DNA of 64,000 nt, taken from NCBI GenBank assembly GCA_039621445.1, contig CP154956.1, positions 9,671,443 to 9,735,442 on the forward strand, in the 5' to 3' direction. The position numbers and the translations under genes are program-made. Origin of the DNA: Euglena gracilis (taxonomy: Eukaryota > Euglenida > Euglenophyceae > Euglenales). This document shows positions 1-11,869 of the stretch, piece by piece. The notes under the pieces were generated by a model. It saw only the letters and a program-made list of their open reading frames with translations, was not told the origin of the DNA and made no database searches. How positions within the stretch are numbered: position 1 is the first letter of the stretch; each line of letters opens with the position of its first letter.

Positions 1-2035
1 TCAGCACTGCAAACAAAATTATTATGCCCGTTTCGCATATTTTTCTTCGCCATCGTCGAAAGCCTGCCGAACACAGCTTTGTGCAAATCGGTAATTTACT
101 AAAAACTGAAAAACTCCAAATTGGCGAATTTCCATTTTTTCTGTGACGCAATTTATGGAAATTTCGACCTCCTTTTTCCTCCTATGTTTTCTTTTCCTCT
201 CACTCGGGGTCACAGGAAGGGGTCAAGGGTTCTGGCAGCCTGAGGTGCTGAAGGGGCCCCAGCAGCCAAGCAGGTCGCTTTCCCTGCGACGGGCGACATG
301 CTGCGGCCCCGCCCCCCAGCGCGGTCGCTAGCCCCCGCTCCGGCACCCTCGTCCGGTGTGTCGTCGGTGCCCCCGGGTGTGTGGCCGCGCATTTTGGGGG
401 GCGGGGGAGGAGCTCACCATCCCTCAAATTCCTGGCTTGGTGTCCCGGTTTCGTTTTGGGGGACACTGGGACACCCATGGTGCCACGCCATTTTGTTCCG
501 AGAACACTCTACTATTTTTCCCAAATAGAATCCCCAAATAGAATCCCGAAATAGAATTCCGAAATAGAATTCCGAAATGGAATTCCGAAAATTTTCCAAT
601 TTGATGTTGTTGTTCATGTTTTATCCCCCCCCCTCTGAGAGGTGGGAAGTCCCCGACGCCCACCATGGTACCCCCTTTGCCCACCGACAACCCCCTGGTT
701 TGCAGGTGAGCAACCCCAGACCAGCTACTCACCTGTACCTGGTACGCAGGTGACCAAATTGCAAATTCAGGGTGCAGGGCGTTGCTTAAGAAACCCGGGG
801 GGGGGTCCAGCCAGCCAGCAGCCTTTTTCCAGTCCCAGACCCCCGCTCACCCCTCCATCAACGAGATTTATTTATTTCCAGCCGCCTTTTGGGTGGCTGG
901 AGGGTAACAGATTTATCGCTACAAAAATGGGCAAAAATGGGAGAAAATGGGTCACAAAAAAGCTGTCCGGGACATTTTTTGGGTCAAAATTTTTTTGCAT
1001 AATTGGCAGTTTTTTTGGACTTGTTTTTGCAATTTCGACTTTCTTGGTGCCCGGTTCTACCCCGGGTCGGGCCCACTCCAGCCCGGGACCACTTTGGGGG
1101 GGGTTAGCCAGCATAGCCTTTATCCAGTCAGCCCGAATTTTCCAGCCTCTGAGCTGGACCCCCCCCCCGGGGTCGGTCCCTAAGCAACGGCCTGCTGGGG
1201 TGGCAACCCCTTTCTGGTCGGGGGTTGCAATTGACCTCAAAAATACCCCTCACGGATGCATGGGTTCTAGCACCCAGTCTTGTGGTTGGGGGTGGAGCAG
1301 TCCGTTTGCAAGAGAAAGTTTCTGTTGGAGCTGAAGCCGCCGAAGGATGATTGTTGCCCAGAAATGGGTGCCTGGAACACAAGCCCCAAGGGTTGGGGAG
1401 GGGTGGGGGAGGGGTGGTGAACCTCCACAGGGTTTCTGGATTCCCGTTCAGCGCTTGATGAACCCCCCAGTTGGGGTTGAGCTTCGCTCTTTCTGATGAG
1501 ACAGGAGCTCAGCTGCCCACCCCAACGAGCATATTGCATGTCGTTAAGTTCCATTTCCAACCTTTTTCTTCTCAGTAACTCCCAAGGCTCTGATCCCAAT
1601 CGACCCCCATTCGCAAATAAATAAAATTATATTTCTCCAGCTGTGGCTGGACACCAATGGATGTTTTCTTCTGGGTCGCCTTTGATATCACCCCAAAATA
1701 ATGCCAATGACATATTTTCTTTTCATTGCTTTGTTAAAGGGGTTTTTTATTTGGAGCGAAATTCAGTATTGGAGCATCTCAGATTTTCCAGCTCCTCTGA
1801 AAGTTCCCATGTTCTTCTAAGGCCTAATATAAGCTTTGTAAAATGGAGCTTCACAAAGGGCAGTTTTAGGCTGTTCACAAAGGTGACGTTTTTTTTAGGA
1901 TTATTTAAAGAAGATTAGGGCATTATTTGCAGGAATGGGGTTCTGCCCTGAAACACAGTGTTTGCTCAACAGGTTGAGAATGCCAAAGGGATCCACGGGA
2001 GTGCTCACAGGATAGCTGATCCGCAGGCACCAATG
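1..2035. other. Non-coding stretch with no supported gene
   Basis: Intron- or spacer-like DNA. It holds GC-rich patches, T-rich runs and a short tandem AATAGAAT-type repeat at about 525-590. Open frames here (for example at 642-1334) are broken by poly-C/poly-T and show no motif or splice context that I can support. Confidence 0.5.
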
Positions 2036-2470
2036 TTTTATGCAGACCATACAATAACTTAGTCACTGGCCGACCCCCCCCTCCAGGGGGGGGGGTGACT
2101 GGTTTTTTCGGAGTGACTGACTGGTTTTTGGCCTGGACCCCCTCCCCCCCCCCCCGGGATCCACACCATTTGCAGTGCCAAATGTGACAGTGAGTGAGGG
2201 GTTCCAACATACCCCCCCCCCAATGCCCAAAATGATCGAATTCACATTTGCCGATCTTGCGATCCAACCCTTGGGGCAAGTCCAGGTTTTCCCCCAAAAA
2301 GTGCCCAAAATGGCATTTTTGGCCATTTTGGGGGGTCAATAATTTTCGGCCTGGCACTTCATGCCGGGCCGAAAAGCAGTCACCCGAACCGCGCCACTGT
2401 TCAGGTGGGCCATGGGGGGGGGTCCGACCCACCCCTCTGCCCTTATATCGAAGGGGGAGCAATGCCAATT
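2036..2470. repeat. Poly-C/poly-G tipped intronic repeat, family 2
   Basis: C8-C12 and G8-G10 blocks surround a core containing CCGCGCCACTGTT, AAGTGCCCAAAATGG and CCCTTATATC. The same words recur at 35.89-36.29, 36.87-37.24, 38.32-38.56 and 40.15-40.35 kb, so this is one dispersed repeat family. No coding content was seen. Ends are approximate. Confidence 0.6.
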
Positions 2471-2492
2471 GTCAGTCTTTTTCCACCCTCAG

Positions 2493-2567
2493 AGCTCGCC
2501 ATTGTGAAGGACAGTGGACTGCTGACGAAGCCCCAGGAGCTTCAAGGCCTGGATGCGGTGTGTCCCA
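2493..2567 (+). CDS. Candidate 25-codon internal exon, function unknown
   Basis: A polypyrimidine tract ending CCACCCTCAG precedes it and a strong donor (CCCA|GTGAGT) follows. The frame reads SELAIVKDSGLLTKPQELQG and continues LDAVCP. The exon is 75 nt, a multiple of three, entering and leaving in phase 1, as in several other small exons here. No domain was recognised. The next candidate exon, 34 bp downstream, does not join it in phase, so the gene model is open. Confidence 0.45.
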
Positions 2568-2601
2568 GTGAGTGGCTCAATAATTCATCAGTTCTGTGTT
2601 G

Positions 2602-2809
2602 ACATGTGTCCCATCGGCGCACCTCACATGTTATATCGCTGCATGAGCTGCTGCCAGTGGGTCGAAATTTTCTTTTGGGGGCGTGACAACGTCATCCATG
2701 TGGAAGTGCCCCCACTCCGAACTCCAAAGGCTATGACTCGCTGGCATTCGCGGCCGTTTGGTGCCCCCAGACCCAACCACACACTCCTCAGCACCCGCAG
2801 ATATACAGG
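2602..2809 (+). CDS. Candidate cysteine-rich exon
   Basis: The candidate acceptor is ATTCATCAG and the donor is the good consensus ATACAG|GTACCA. The frame is open throughout and begins FCVDMCPIGAPHML, with cysteine pairs (CVDMC, then CMSCC) in the first 25 residues that could bind a metal. A hydrophobic patch WVEIFFWGRDNVIHVEV follows. About 69 residues are encoded. I do not recognise the family. A shorter version starting after CTGCTGCCAG (about 2,660) is also possible. Phase does not match the exon at 2,493-2,567. Confidence 0.45.
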
Positions 2810-2815
2810 TACCAT

Positions 2816-2960
2816 ACCCCATGTAAGAACACCCTTGTCCAAAGCCCCTTACGACATCCGGACCGTCAAGTTTGCTACCTTTCATAGCAATCCCAATGCC
2901 CATCCATGAACGTCCCCCGTCCGAACAGTCTAGATTGCCATTTCAATGTTCATTGGCGTT
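2816..2960. repeat. Dispersed repeat with CCGTCTAGATTG core
   Basis: It contains words such as CCCATGTAAGAACACCC, ATCCGGACCGTCAAG and GTCTAGATTGCC. Closely similar words occur twice at 62,904-63,076 (TTCGGACCGTCTAGATTG), so both are copies of one family. It lies immediately outside the long-TIR element that starts near 2,968. Confidence 0.55.
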
Positions 2961-2967
2961 AAATATG

Positions 2968-3240
2968 CGGAAAATATGCAATTTTTCCGGAACCAGCAAT
3001 ATTTCGACATGTTCAGATGACAACCAGGCAAGTCATTTCAAGCCATTTTGGGCCATCTCAGCCCATAATCAGCCACGATCAGCTATTTTCGGGCCATTTT
3101 CGACCACTTTGAGCCACTTTGGGGTCATTCAGACCAGTTTTGACTTCTTTTTGGCCATTGGAGGATGATTTTGCAATGGAATGACCCAAATGACCAAAAT
3201 AATAAAAACAGCTTGGTTTGCCAAAATATGCAGTCCGCCT
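2968..3240 (+). repeat. Left long terminal inverted repeat
   Basis: Pairs with 7,458-7,712. The left arm carries an extra insertion of roughly 25-30 bp near 3,000-3,027 (around ATATTTCGACATG). It is built of CCATTTTGG-like words that are common in this genome, but the order of words is conserved over the whole arm, which argues against chance. Confidence 0.65.
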
Positions 3241-3336
3241 GTGTAACTGTAACCTTCCCCAATATTTTTGTCTCTGCAAATCTCGTGGGCCGATCCCTTT
3301 GGGCTCCACCCTATGTGGGCAACACCCAATGACTTT

Positions 3337-6300
3337 TGCGCACCTGCGCATTCTTTTGCGACCAAGTGTGTCGCCATCACTTGACGGGGCGGCCGACGCG
3401 TCAGCTGAAACCCCTGGTACCAAAATTGTTACCACTACCTTCGATCCCTGGGTTTTTCCCTGGGCAAACCGACTTTTTTTCGTTTTGAAAGTGACGGTTT
3501 AGCACCTCCGTCGACTGGGGGAAAACCCCGTCTGCCGAAGTAGGTGCGACATGAGGACAAACCCTCGTCAGGTGAAGGCGTTGTACCTGTGGCTGTCCCC
3601 CCTGTTTTGTGGTGCCGAGTGAATGCAGTGCGCATTCACCCCCCTCCCCGTCCCGGCCTTTTCTTGAAGTTTTGGACGGTTATTGTGGCTCCCGGGGGTG
3701 GGAAGGGGGGGCTGTGGTCTCTACGGTTAGAGTGGAGGGGAGGTTCTGTGCCCTGTGCTGGAAGCAGGGCACAAGGGGGCGATGGTGAATGTTTGTTGTG
3801 TGCGTGTACTCTGCATTCAGAGAGTGGCGGGGTGGGTGTGTCTAAATCCACACCGGACGTGTGTGGGGGAGGGCTCGCCACCCTCCTCAGGCTACCTGGT
3901 GTTTGCCATTCCACACAGTGCACTGCACCCCTCTTTGACACATGCAGGCACAGCATCCCTCCAGTGGCGCACGCCGTCCGCCCCACATGTGCCTTCTCAT
4001 AGGCACCACGGAAACATCACCATGTGGGACCACCTGTGTTTGGGTCTGACTTTTGGGATGGGGTGCTGGGTGTGGAGGGGGGGCTGGCTTTGCACGCCTT
4101 TCCTGTGTGTCACTATTTTTTACAGCTACTGAGTGGAGCCCCGCTTCAACGCTTTCTGCCACAGATTACATTCTCCAGAACAGCCCTCACAAACGATATA
4201 AAATGACTCCTCTCCGAGGTTCCGAGGTTGCATCAGGCACAAGAATGCGCACGTGCGCACTCTTGAGGCCATTCCTTCGCTGGCTGGCAGTGAGTTTATC
4301 TGCAGGAGAGCAGGAGGGGAGCAGTGCTGGGCATCCACAAGAGTGCGCACCTGCGCATTTCGTGAGGGGGAGTGCGCAGGTGCGCATTCTCTGTGTTGTG
4401 GGGAGCTGTGTCTCGCACTCCTGAACCCAGTACCAGCACAGCATTCTGGCAGGGCAACCCCCATGGTGCACTGCTGGCCTTTTTTGTTAGCGATTTCAGA
4501 GGCAATTCATTGCACAGGTGGATGACGCCAGAGCAGGGTATACGTCTCCCTGGTTGTTCCTCCACTTTGTGTGCTGAGTTGTTGGGCATCGCCCTGTGTG
4601 GCAACCTCCTACCAGGGTGCTTTAAGGGGAGACACAAGAAAGGAATGCGCATGTGCGCATTCGCCCCGATGTGCCATGTTTGACTGCAGCCATTGCAGAT
4701 GGAGTGTGTGGCGAAGGTGTGTGCATGTGTGCTTTCCCTAGTCTTCATAGCGGCCAGGGGATGTGTAGTTTGCAGTGCTGGAGCGTCGACTCTGACTACA
4801 TGATAAAAAAGGGTTCTGTGTGGTGGTTGAGGTTGGTTGCCAGCAAGGCCACAGGTGGTGGTCCTCCTCTGCTGTGTTTCGCTCCAGGGCTGCCTCGTCC
4901 TCGGACACCATTCGATCCTCACAGGGAGGTCTACACCTCAGCCGTGTGGTTTCAAACCCAGGCCAGGCGGGGAGAGTTGGCGTGGGTGGTGGCATGCCCA
5001 CCTGGGAGTGCAAATATTCGGCGCTGTGGCCGTAATTTACAGAAAGGCACAGGACGCTTTTTTGCGCATGTGCGCATTCACCGGCTTTTCACTCATGCCA
5101 TGAAAGACTGCCGACCGCAGTTGGGAATTAGGGTGCCCGTCACTGAGGAATTTCCTCGGGCACCAAAGTCCCTTTCTCATCCATTTTCCCTTGGTATGAC
5201 ACAATGGAATGCACGGAAAAAGCAGACGGAAAAAATTACTGGGTTTATCGGTAAGTTTTTGTTGGGATGTGCTTGTGCCTGTCTCACGATCTCAAGGGCC
5301 TGGAGAAAATTTGGGGCAAGGACTGACCAGTGGTGTTCGCTTTTTTGAATCCATTTGGATTGTGAAATAATTCTGTGTTTACAGACCGTTTTGGGAATGA
5401 TGCCGAAGGTGGTGACAGGCGTGTTTCGCTCTCGAGGTGTCAACCCCGTGAGCACTGTGTGTGGAACCAGACACAACCCCCTGTGTTGACCCTAATTGTG
5501 GGGCACAGTGCTCCTTGCACCGTGCACCGCAGCCCAACGTAAGGTTGTTCAGGGTGACCATTGGCTGTGTGCTGCCAAGCACGCTCTGGGGCGTGGGGTC
5601 GGACAACGCTGGCAGCAACCGGCCCATCACCTCCGCCGGGTGGGGGGCGGTTGCCTGTGCGTTGTGACATGCTCCACACGTTCATGAGAGCAGCGTAGGC
5701 TGGGCTGGGCACTGGACTGCAGCGGGTGAAATCGAATGCGCAGGTGCGCATTCTGATTTGTTCGGTGATTTGAGCTGCAGGGTGGCAGTTCCCCTGTCAC
5801 TGAAGGGCATGAAGTCGTGCCTTGGCACCTGCCGTCGCCAAGTCCAGGGTTTTCCACGCCGCTGCAGGTGTTGTGTTTCAGGGTGTGGTCTGGTACAGTG
5901 ACATTGTTGCCCAGGGTGATTCTCTTGGTTCAACTGCCCCTCACACACCCATGTTCTGCAAGCCCGAAACCACATCATGGCGGTGCACAGCTCGCATTTA
6001 TGGCTGGCAAACAACAGGCCATACCCAGTGCATCCTTCAACATCAATGCGCGTGTGCGCATTCCCCCTTCCCACAGCCTGTGTCCATTCCAAAAAATGCG
6101 CACCTGCGCATTCTTTTGGGTTTCCAAAAAAAATGCGCCGGTGCGCATTCTTCGGCCTTGACACTCAGTAATACACCTGTTGTTTTGACCGTGGGAGGGC
6201 TGTGTCTCCATGGCTGAAAAGAGTTCCTTCCCATGCTCATCCCGGGTTCGCCAGGCCCTGCCCCCAGGAGCCATCGGCACGCACCGGTGAACACAAGGTG

Positions 6301-6578
6301 GCACACCCAGGTCCAGGTTGGCCTGCGTCGTCCGTGTTCCGCATGCCGTGTGGAGTGTGCCGAGTGTGTGTCCAGCCATGCACTGTACCGCAGTCGTCAT
6401 GAAACAGCTGTAAACAGCATGCTACGTAGTTGAACCAGTAAACAAGGGGTGGTCCCTGTGGTCGTGTAATATCCAAACAGCTCAATTTTGTGGTGTTTGC
6501 ACCCGCTCTGGAAGAGGCATCAAACCATGCAAAATGCCCACCTGCGCACTCCGCTTCCAAAATGCGCGGATGCGCATT
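3337..6578. repeat. Cluster of about 13 GAATGCGCAnnTGCGCATTC palindromes
   Basis: Copies lie near 3,337, 3,620, 4,243, 4,342, 4,371, 4,643, 5,063, 5,735, 6,044, 6,096, 6,132, 6,533 and 6,560. Each has two TGCGCA half-sites around a variable two-base centre, with A/T-rich flanks completing an 18-20 bp palindrome. All lie inside the long-TIR element. They differ from the GCGCAATTGCGC palindromes of the 13.6-24.6 kb transposon. Confidence 0.8.
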
Positions 6579-7457
6579 TTCACTGAAACTGTCAGAATTT
6601 TGTGACTCAACAAGAAAAGTGCATTCCCGGCCGTCTAAGAGTGACAGTCCAGTTGCCGGGGGGGAGGTGAGAAAATTTTATGGCAGTCATTTGAGGGCAA
6701 AGTATGACAGGAAAAACACTCCAGCACATTTGATATCCAGGGAGGGGGGAGGAAGGTATGAGAATGGCAATGACGGCCTGCACTTGCCGCCGGTAGCCGA
6801 AAAGCAGCCTGAAAACAGACCAAAACCATTCAAAAGTGGGGATTTAATTTTAGGTGCTCTTTTCCCCACAGGTCCTGTCGCCACGGGGGCCCCTCTGCCC
6901 CACCGCACCTTCCCGCAGCTGACCCCCCCCCAACAGTGCAATACCGCTCAGTGTGCATAAGTGCATTATCTCCAATCATCACCGGAGCCGCTATCTTTAC
7001 TTTGTTTTCTTTCTTTCTTTCCGTCCACCCTCTCTTCGCTGTACATATGCAGAATATCTCCCTCGTGTTGCATGCTGTCAGCTCCACTCAGATTTTTTTT
7101 AAAGTTTGGTCACCCATACCCCCCTTCGCCCCTAGGGGGCTAGGGAAGTCCCCCCCCCCCTGGGTGGATGGGTGGACTCCCAAATCTTAAATAAAAATCC
7201 CTGACTCCATTGTGGACCATCACACCATGCATTTTTTTTTGTTTTGACAAGGAAAGGAAATTGGATATGGATGGTTTCTGCATTTGGCTCCTCTTTTTCC
7301 TTGGCGCAGTTTGATGTTTTTCCCCAGCTGTGTGATTGTTCCACCAAATGCTGAACTTGGCTGATGAGATAATACCCCTTGCCTGCATTTTTTTTTATAC
7401 ACGCAGCCAAACGGAGTGGAAGTGTTTATTTGATGCAAATCAGTTTGGTATGGCATT

Positions 7458-7712
7458 GCTATGTGGACCGCATATTATGGAAAATTGTCTGTTATTTTGG
7501 TCATTTGGGTCACTTTCCATCTCAAAATCATCTTAATTTCCTGAAAATGGCCGAAAATGGCTGAAAAGGAGTCAGAACTGGTCTAAAATGACCCCAAAAT
7601 GGCTCAAAATGTTCGAAAATGGTCCAAAAACAGCTGATTGTAGGCGATTATGGGCTGAGATGACCTGAAATGTCAGCCTGATTCCGAAAAAATCGCATAT
7701 TTTCAAATCTTT
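7458..7712 (-). repeat. Right long terminal inverted repeat
   Basis: Inverted partner of 2,968-3,240. The outer end is GCATATTTTCAAATC (reverse complement GAAAATATGC) and the inner end is near TGTGGACCGCATATTA. Confidence 0.65.
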
Positions 7713-8467
7713 AGGGCATAGGGCTTTTTAGTGCTCATCTCCCCCCCCTAGGTTACACCTAAAGATTAAATTATCCATTCTGCGCTTTGCACCTTATTTT
7801 TTCACCACTTTGAGACAACTTTTCAGGAACCAGAACTGAAATGGTGGCTGGTTTTGTGACGGGATTCAGGCTGATATTTTGCCCTGGCTGTGTTTGAACC
7901 TCCACAAATCAGCAGCCATTGTTATTTGAACGTAGGTATGGTTGTGGGCTTTGCTTCCCCGCGGCGCAGTGGCACCAGCAAAACCGTCACAAATCCACAA
8001 TAACCAGCTGAGGTAGTGAAAGTGTTTCCACTTTAAGGGTTGCTCTCGTTTTTTTCTTTTTCCGGTTGGGGGCGCGGAGCTGCCATTTCGCTATCCCGCC
8101 CACTGAAACCCCGCACACCACCCTCCCACCCTGCCATTGCTGGGGTATTCCTTGGCAGTTGGCCTTCTTCCTTAACTTCGCGTCCTGCGTGCGTCTGCCA
8201 GCCCCCCTCCATACACGGTAGCTCCGTTCTTCCCCGTCATCCTGGCCCCGATTTGCCTGCCTGACTGCCTGCCTGCCCTGGCCGATGTTCTCTGGGCCTT
8301 TCCGACTCGCCGTTCCACCGTACACATCATTATGTTCGCTGTCTCTTTTCCCGGATATGCTTCTGCTTTCCCTGCACATGTTCCTCGGGTTACCAGCTTT
8401 TTTTTAGTTCTCGTTTTTCTTTTGTTCGGCCCATCGTGGGTGGGAAGGACAAGCCAGGCTGCTCCAG
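7713..8467. other. Non-coding stretch
   Basis: Intron-like sequence with a C8 run at 7,741 and T-rich tracts. No exon is supported. Confidence 0.4.
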
Positions 8468-8533
8468 CTGGCAGCAAAGAACAGGCAGTGAACACCGCCA
8501 GTGTCACGGTGCATTTCCAATCATTGCCAGCTG
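8468..8533 (+). CDS. Candidate small exon resembling the end of a cold-shock domain
   Basis: The acceptor is GGCTGCTCCAG and the donor is CAGCTG|GTGCAG. The exon is 66 nt, phase 1 to phase 1. The frame reads GSKEQAVNTASVTVHF, similar to the last beta strand of a CSD, where an Ala-x-Asn-Val stretch is typical. No matching N-terminal half of a CSD was found nearby. The assignment rests on a short motif and could be chance. Confidence 0.35.
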
Positions 8534-10018
8534 GTGCAGAACCATGGTCGGGATTGTGTTTGAAGATTTCTTTTGGAGATTCCAGTACTCTATTTCTGAT
8601 TCTAAGCACCCATTTTTTTTCAAGCAAAATCATTGCAGAAACTGAGGCAGTGGAAGGTACAGCGTGCACACCAGGGCATTTGGCCTGAAGGTGGTTTTTA
8701 AGCAGCGGTCTTAAACAAAAAAGAGAGAAAATTCTGTCCTTTAAAAGCCGCCAGGTGGGCACTCACTCATCTCCCACCCGACCTGTGTGAACACACATGT
8801 TATAGAAAATGATATGGAAGCTCCGAGACCATCGACCCCTCAGGGTCGACCTTGTGTTATGACGATTGCTTGAATTGGGATTTGAACGTGGTCGAAAATT
8901 AAAAGGTCGAATAATGCAAATTTTTTTAGTGTTTTGGCTGGCTTTTTCTGCTGCCATTGGTGCATACCATTGCTTGAGGTGTGTCCGACCCAGGGGGAAG
9001 GGCAAACTGAAACCGCAATTTTTTCGCAATTTCGCGATTTCCCACAATTTCTGCTATTTTTTCGGCAAATTTTTTTTTGCAATTTCTGCAATTTTTTTCT
9101 GCAATTCTTCCGCAAGTTTTTCCTTTTTCGCAATTTTTCCGCATGAAACTGAAATGAAAACAGCAAAATAGCATCTGGGTGCTATTGTGAAACGTTCGAG
9201 AAGTGAGCTGGAACTCATTTTGCCTCGTTGCAAATCTACCAAAATTTGTCAAATTTTGGTATTTTTACAGAATTTGGCAAATTTTTGGTCTTTTTTCTTA
9301 TGGGTTTGTTCCCGATTTATGCTGGGAAACAATTTTGGATTTTGAAAAAAGTTTTGCATCCCCACCAGGTTTTCCCTACACCAAAGTCTTCGTCAAAATT
9401 TTGTCATTTTTGGAGAACACAAAAATGTTTTTGCTCTTTTTTGGGGGGAAATGAAGTGAATTGCTGGGAACCGCCAAACTTGTGGGTGCTGTTCAACTTC
9501 TCAAAGAGAGAAGCGAAACACCCAACAATCCAAATCCTGCCGTCATGATGGTGCAGGTGCGCTGCAACAGGTCTATGGCCCTGCTTGAGGAAATCTTATG
9601 GTGAACAGATATTTTTCTCAACTTTGTCCAAATAAATTGAAAAAAGTGGTTTGTATGCTTTGGCATGCAAGGAGTATTAAGACTTTCGCAAGTTTGTAAC
9701 AATGAAGCCAACGGAAAAGGTGTGGAAAAATTGGAAATAGTGGGGGGTATGAAGAGTTTAGATGCGCCAGGGGTATGAAGATTGTTGCAACTGAGTGTAC
9801 GTCGCAAAATGGCCAAACTCCAGGAGGTGTATTAAATCCATTTTTTTTGCCCAAATGCGTTGATTTTGATCCATCCTTAGCAGAGTGGCCACAGTGACCA
9901 ACCCCCCCCCTCGTGGACCAGGAAGTGGGTGAACAGTGAAAGAAGAAAGTGCTTTCCGTGGGGGTCAGGAACCAATGGTATGGTTTGGGTCTCCCGGGAT
10001 GCCTTCGCCTTCCTTCAG
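8534..10018. other. Non-coding stretch, intron-like
   Basis: Rich in TTTTTCGCAATTTTT-type words at 9,015-9,135. Related CCGCAATTTT words occur at 50.55 and 56.67 kb. No exon is supported. Confidence 0.45.
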
Positions 10019-10117
10019 CACTTTGTATGGGACCGGCCCCATCGCAGCCCTCCCCTGCGCCGGTAACCCAGAGGACCCGAACGATCCACAGCACAGGAAC
10101 TGGACCTTCCTGGACAG
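10019..10117 (+). CDS. Candidate 99-nt exon, frame uncertain
   Basis: The acceptor is GCCTTCCTTCAG and the donor is GGACAG|GTTGGC. Two frames are open across it. One reads LYGTGPIAALPCAGNPED (phase 2 entry). The other is proline-rich, MGPAPSQPSPAPVTQRTR (phase 1 entry), and resembles the proline-rich cassette exons elsewhere in the window. The exon length is a multiple of three. No domain was recognised. Confidence 0.45.
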
Positions 10118-11470
10118 GTTGGCAACCAACTCACCAATGTATATGGACATTTTTGATAGGCAACACATATTGATATGTGTATATCAATGTATATGTATAT
10201 ATATATATTGATGATGTATTCATTTGTGTATGTCGGAGTATGAATGTGTTTATATTTACGTTATCAATGTTTGTATCTATTTGTATGCGTGCAACAGACA
10301 ACTGTCTACAGGTGGTCTCATTCTTGCCTTGATATGATTTCCAGTCCAAGATGAAAAGAATTGTCACCAAAGTTCAATTGAATCGGTGACCATACAGCCT
10401 GAAGGCCAAACCTCTTTTCTCACCCAGCCATAGCTTGAGTACAAGTTTTGCATTGTTGGGGAACGTCCACAAAGAACTCAGGAGGGGGCGTGGGGGAACC
10501 CCAACAGGCCAGCAGAATAGACCCAAGAGAGTCTGACTCAGTTTTGGATCTGGAGTTTCAGAAGTTTAAATTCTGCGTCCATCCGTTGGAACCAATTACC
10601 TCCACAATACCCTCCCCGCAAAAATCATACCCCCCAAATAATTACCCTTGCCCCAACGGCCGACTTCAACTTCCCAAATATGACCTCCGGGAGATGGCAA
10701 AGAAAACAAGGCCGAAATAGCCCCCAGATACATCCGAAAATCACAGAAATGGACGAAATGAACCCACGCCCAGTACACGAGAAGTCCGAAGATTTCAAAG
10801 GGACCCAGAATCATACATCTCTTTGAGGGTTTGCAGACCCCCCCCCCGGTGGGGGGGGCTGCTGCAGCCAGCCCCGATTTTGGCCCAGCCTAGCCACAGC
10901 AGCACCCCCCCCTCTGGAGGGGTGCTGCTGGCCCTGCTAGCCAGCCCCTTTTTTGTGGGCCTCAGTGAGAATTGTGGGGCTCGGTGGCGCTTAATGGGGC
11001 TTAGTGGAATTTTGCAAAAAGCTGCTGGTGGGGTTGACAGATTTGAGGGGTGTAAAGCCTCATCAATCAACATTTAATTATATTTTATTATTTAAGTTTG
11101 TAGCAATTTCCTTTGCTGGTACTTTTTTTTTTGAAAAAAAGAGAGCTGTTTTTTGTTTTTGAATTTTGCACAAAATCAATTGGAAGTTTTAAGCAAATCC
11201 TAATGAGTGACCAGAGACCTAAACCTGACCTGGTTTGGTCGACCAGCCGCTACATAACCCCAGATGTTGTGAATCAGATACAGCCTTTTGAACCTCTTTG
11301 TTCATTCTCCCCTTAAACACCCCCCCCCCAAATATAACCCCCCCCCCGGTTTTATATTTTGGCGGAAATTTCAACGCCCCACGGGGGTTTTAAATTTGGG
11401 GGGGTTATATAGGTGGGGGGGACCAAAATTTCTGGCGATTTTCTGTCTTTTTCCATTTTGTCTGTTGTAG
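10118..11470. other. Intron-like stretch with repeat fragments
   Basis: Contains an AT-rich (ATATGT)n patch at 10,165-10,215, a left end of the CATACATCTCT repeat family at 10,811-10,950 (full copy at 54.9 kb), and the left part of an AAATATAACCCC repeat at about 11,318-11,420. Confidence 0.5.
10811..10950. repeat. Fragment of the CATACATCTCT (hAT-like) repeat family
   Basis: The first 140 bp match the left part of the complete element at 54,900-55,355: CATACATCTCTTTGAGG, GCTGCAGCCAGCCCCGATTT, CACAGCAGCACC and CTAGCCAGCCCCTTTTTT. I found no right end, so this copy is truncated or diverged. Confidence 0.6.
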
Positions 11471-11585
11471 CTTTTTTGTGTTGCCTCCCATGGAAGAATA
11501 CCTCTCCAGAGACTCCCTTGATGACTCGATCTCGGTCGTTTCGAGTGCCGAGGCCACCGAATCACCAACATCGGGGAGTCAGGAG
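11471..11585 (+). CDS. Candidate acidic, serine-rich exon
   Basis: The acceptor is TGTCTGTTGTAG and the donor is AGTCAGGAG|GTGATG. The open frame includes MEEYLSRDSLDDSISVV followed by SSAEATESPTSGSQE, a low-complexity acidic/Ser-rich segment typical of disordered regions. It enters in phase 2 and leaves in phase 0, matching the phase-0 start of the exon at 11,741. Function is unknown. Confidence 0.55.
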
Positions 11586-11740
11586 GTGATGAATCCGAAG
11601 CTGATATTTAAGATTTGGGGGTTATATTTGGTCGCCAAATCAAGCGCCCTAGGGTGGGGGGTTGTATTTGGGGGGTTTGTATTTGGGGGATATTTGAGGG
11701 GTATTTTATTTTTTCTTTTTCTTTTTTCCCCGTTTTTCAG

Positions 11741-11806
11741 GTCAATCCGTGCGATTTTCGACCGGATTATTTTATCCGCCGTGTTGCAAAAGAAGGCTTA
11801 TTCTAA
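11741..11806 (+). CDS. Candidate terminal exon with stop codon
   Basis: A strong polypyrimidine acceptor (TTTTCCCCGTTTTTCAG) leads in phase 0 to VNPCDFRPDYFIRRVAKEGL, ending in TAA at 11,804-11,806. An AATAAA starts 2 bp after the stop, so this may be the 3' end of a + strand gene whose previous exon is 11,471-11,585. Alternatively a donor inside it (CGCC|GTGTTG) could splice on. No family was recognised. Confidence 0.45.
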   Translation, partial: VNPCDFRPDYFIRRVAKEGLF

Positions 11807-11869
11807 AAATAAATTCTGCTTTTTTTTTTATCTTTTCGCCAAACCTAAAACTCTGAATCAACGCCGGAG

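Larger units (their letters stand above)
2968..7712. mobile_element. Long-TIR element with no recognised gene
   Basis: The ends are a long imperfect inverted repeat: 2,968-3,240 against the reverse complement of 7,458-7,712, with roughly 75-80% of aligned positions matching by eye. Matching words include GAAAATATGC, CATCTCAGCCCATAATC, TTTTGGGGTCATT and GACCCAAATGACCAAAATAA. The 4.2-kb interior has about 13 palindromes of the form GAATGCGCAnnTGCGCATTC. Interior frames (the longest 208 codons, minus strand) look like shadows, without codon structure or motifs, so it may be non-autonomous. I found no convincing target duplication. Confidence 0.65.

Noticed and set aside
4296-4922. 208-codon minus-strand frame inside the long-TIR element
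   Set aside because: No motif, no codon periodicity, and it spans several GCGCA palindromes, which avoid exons in the other element.
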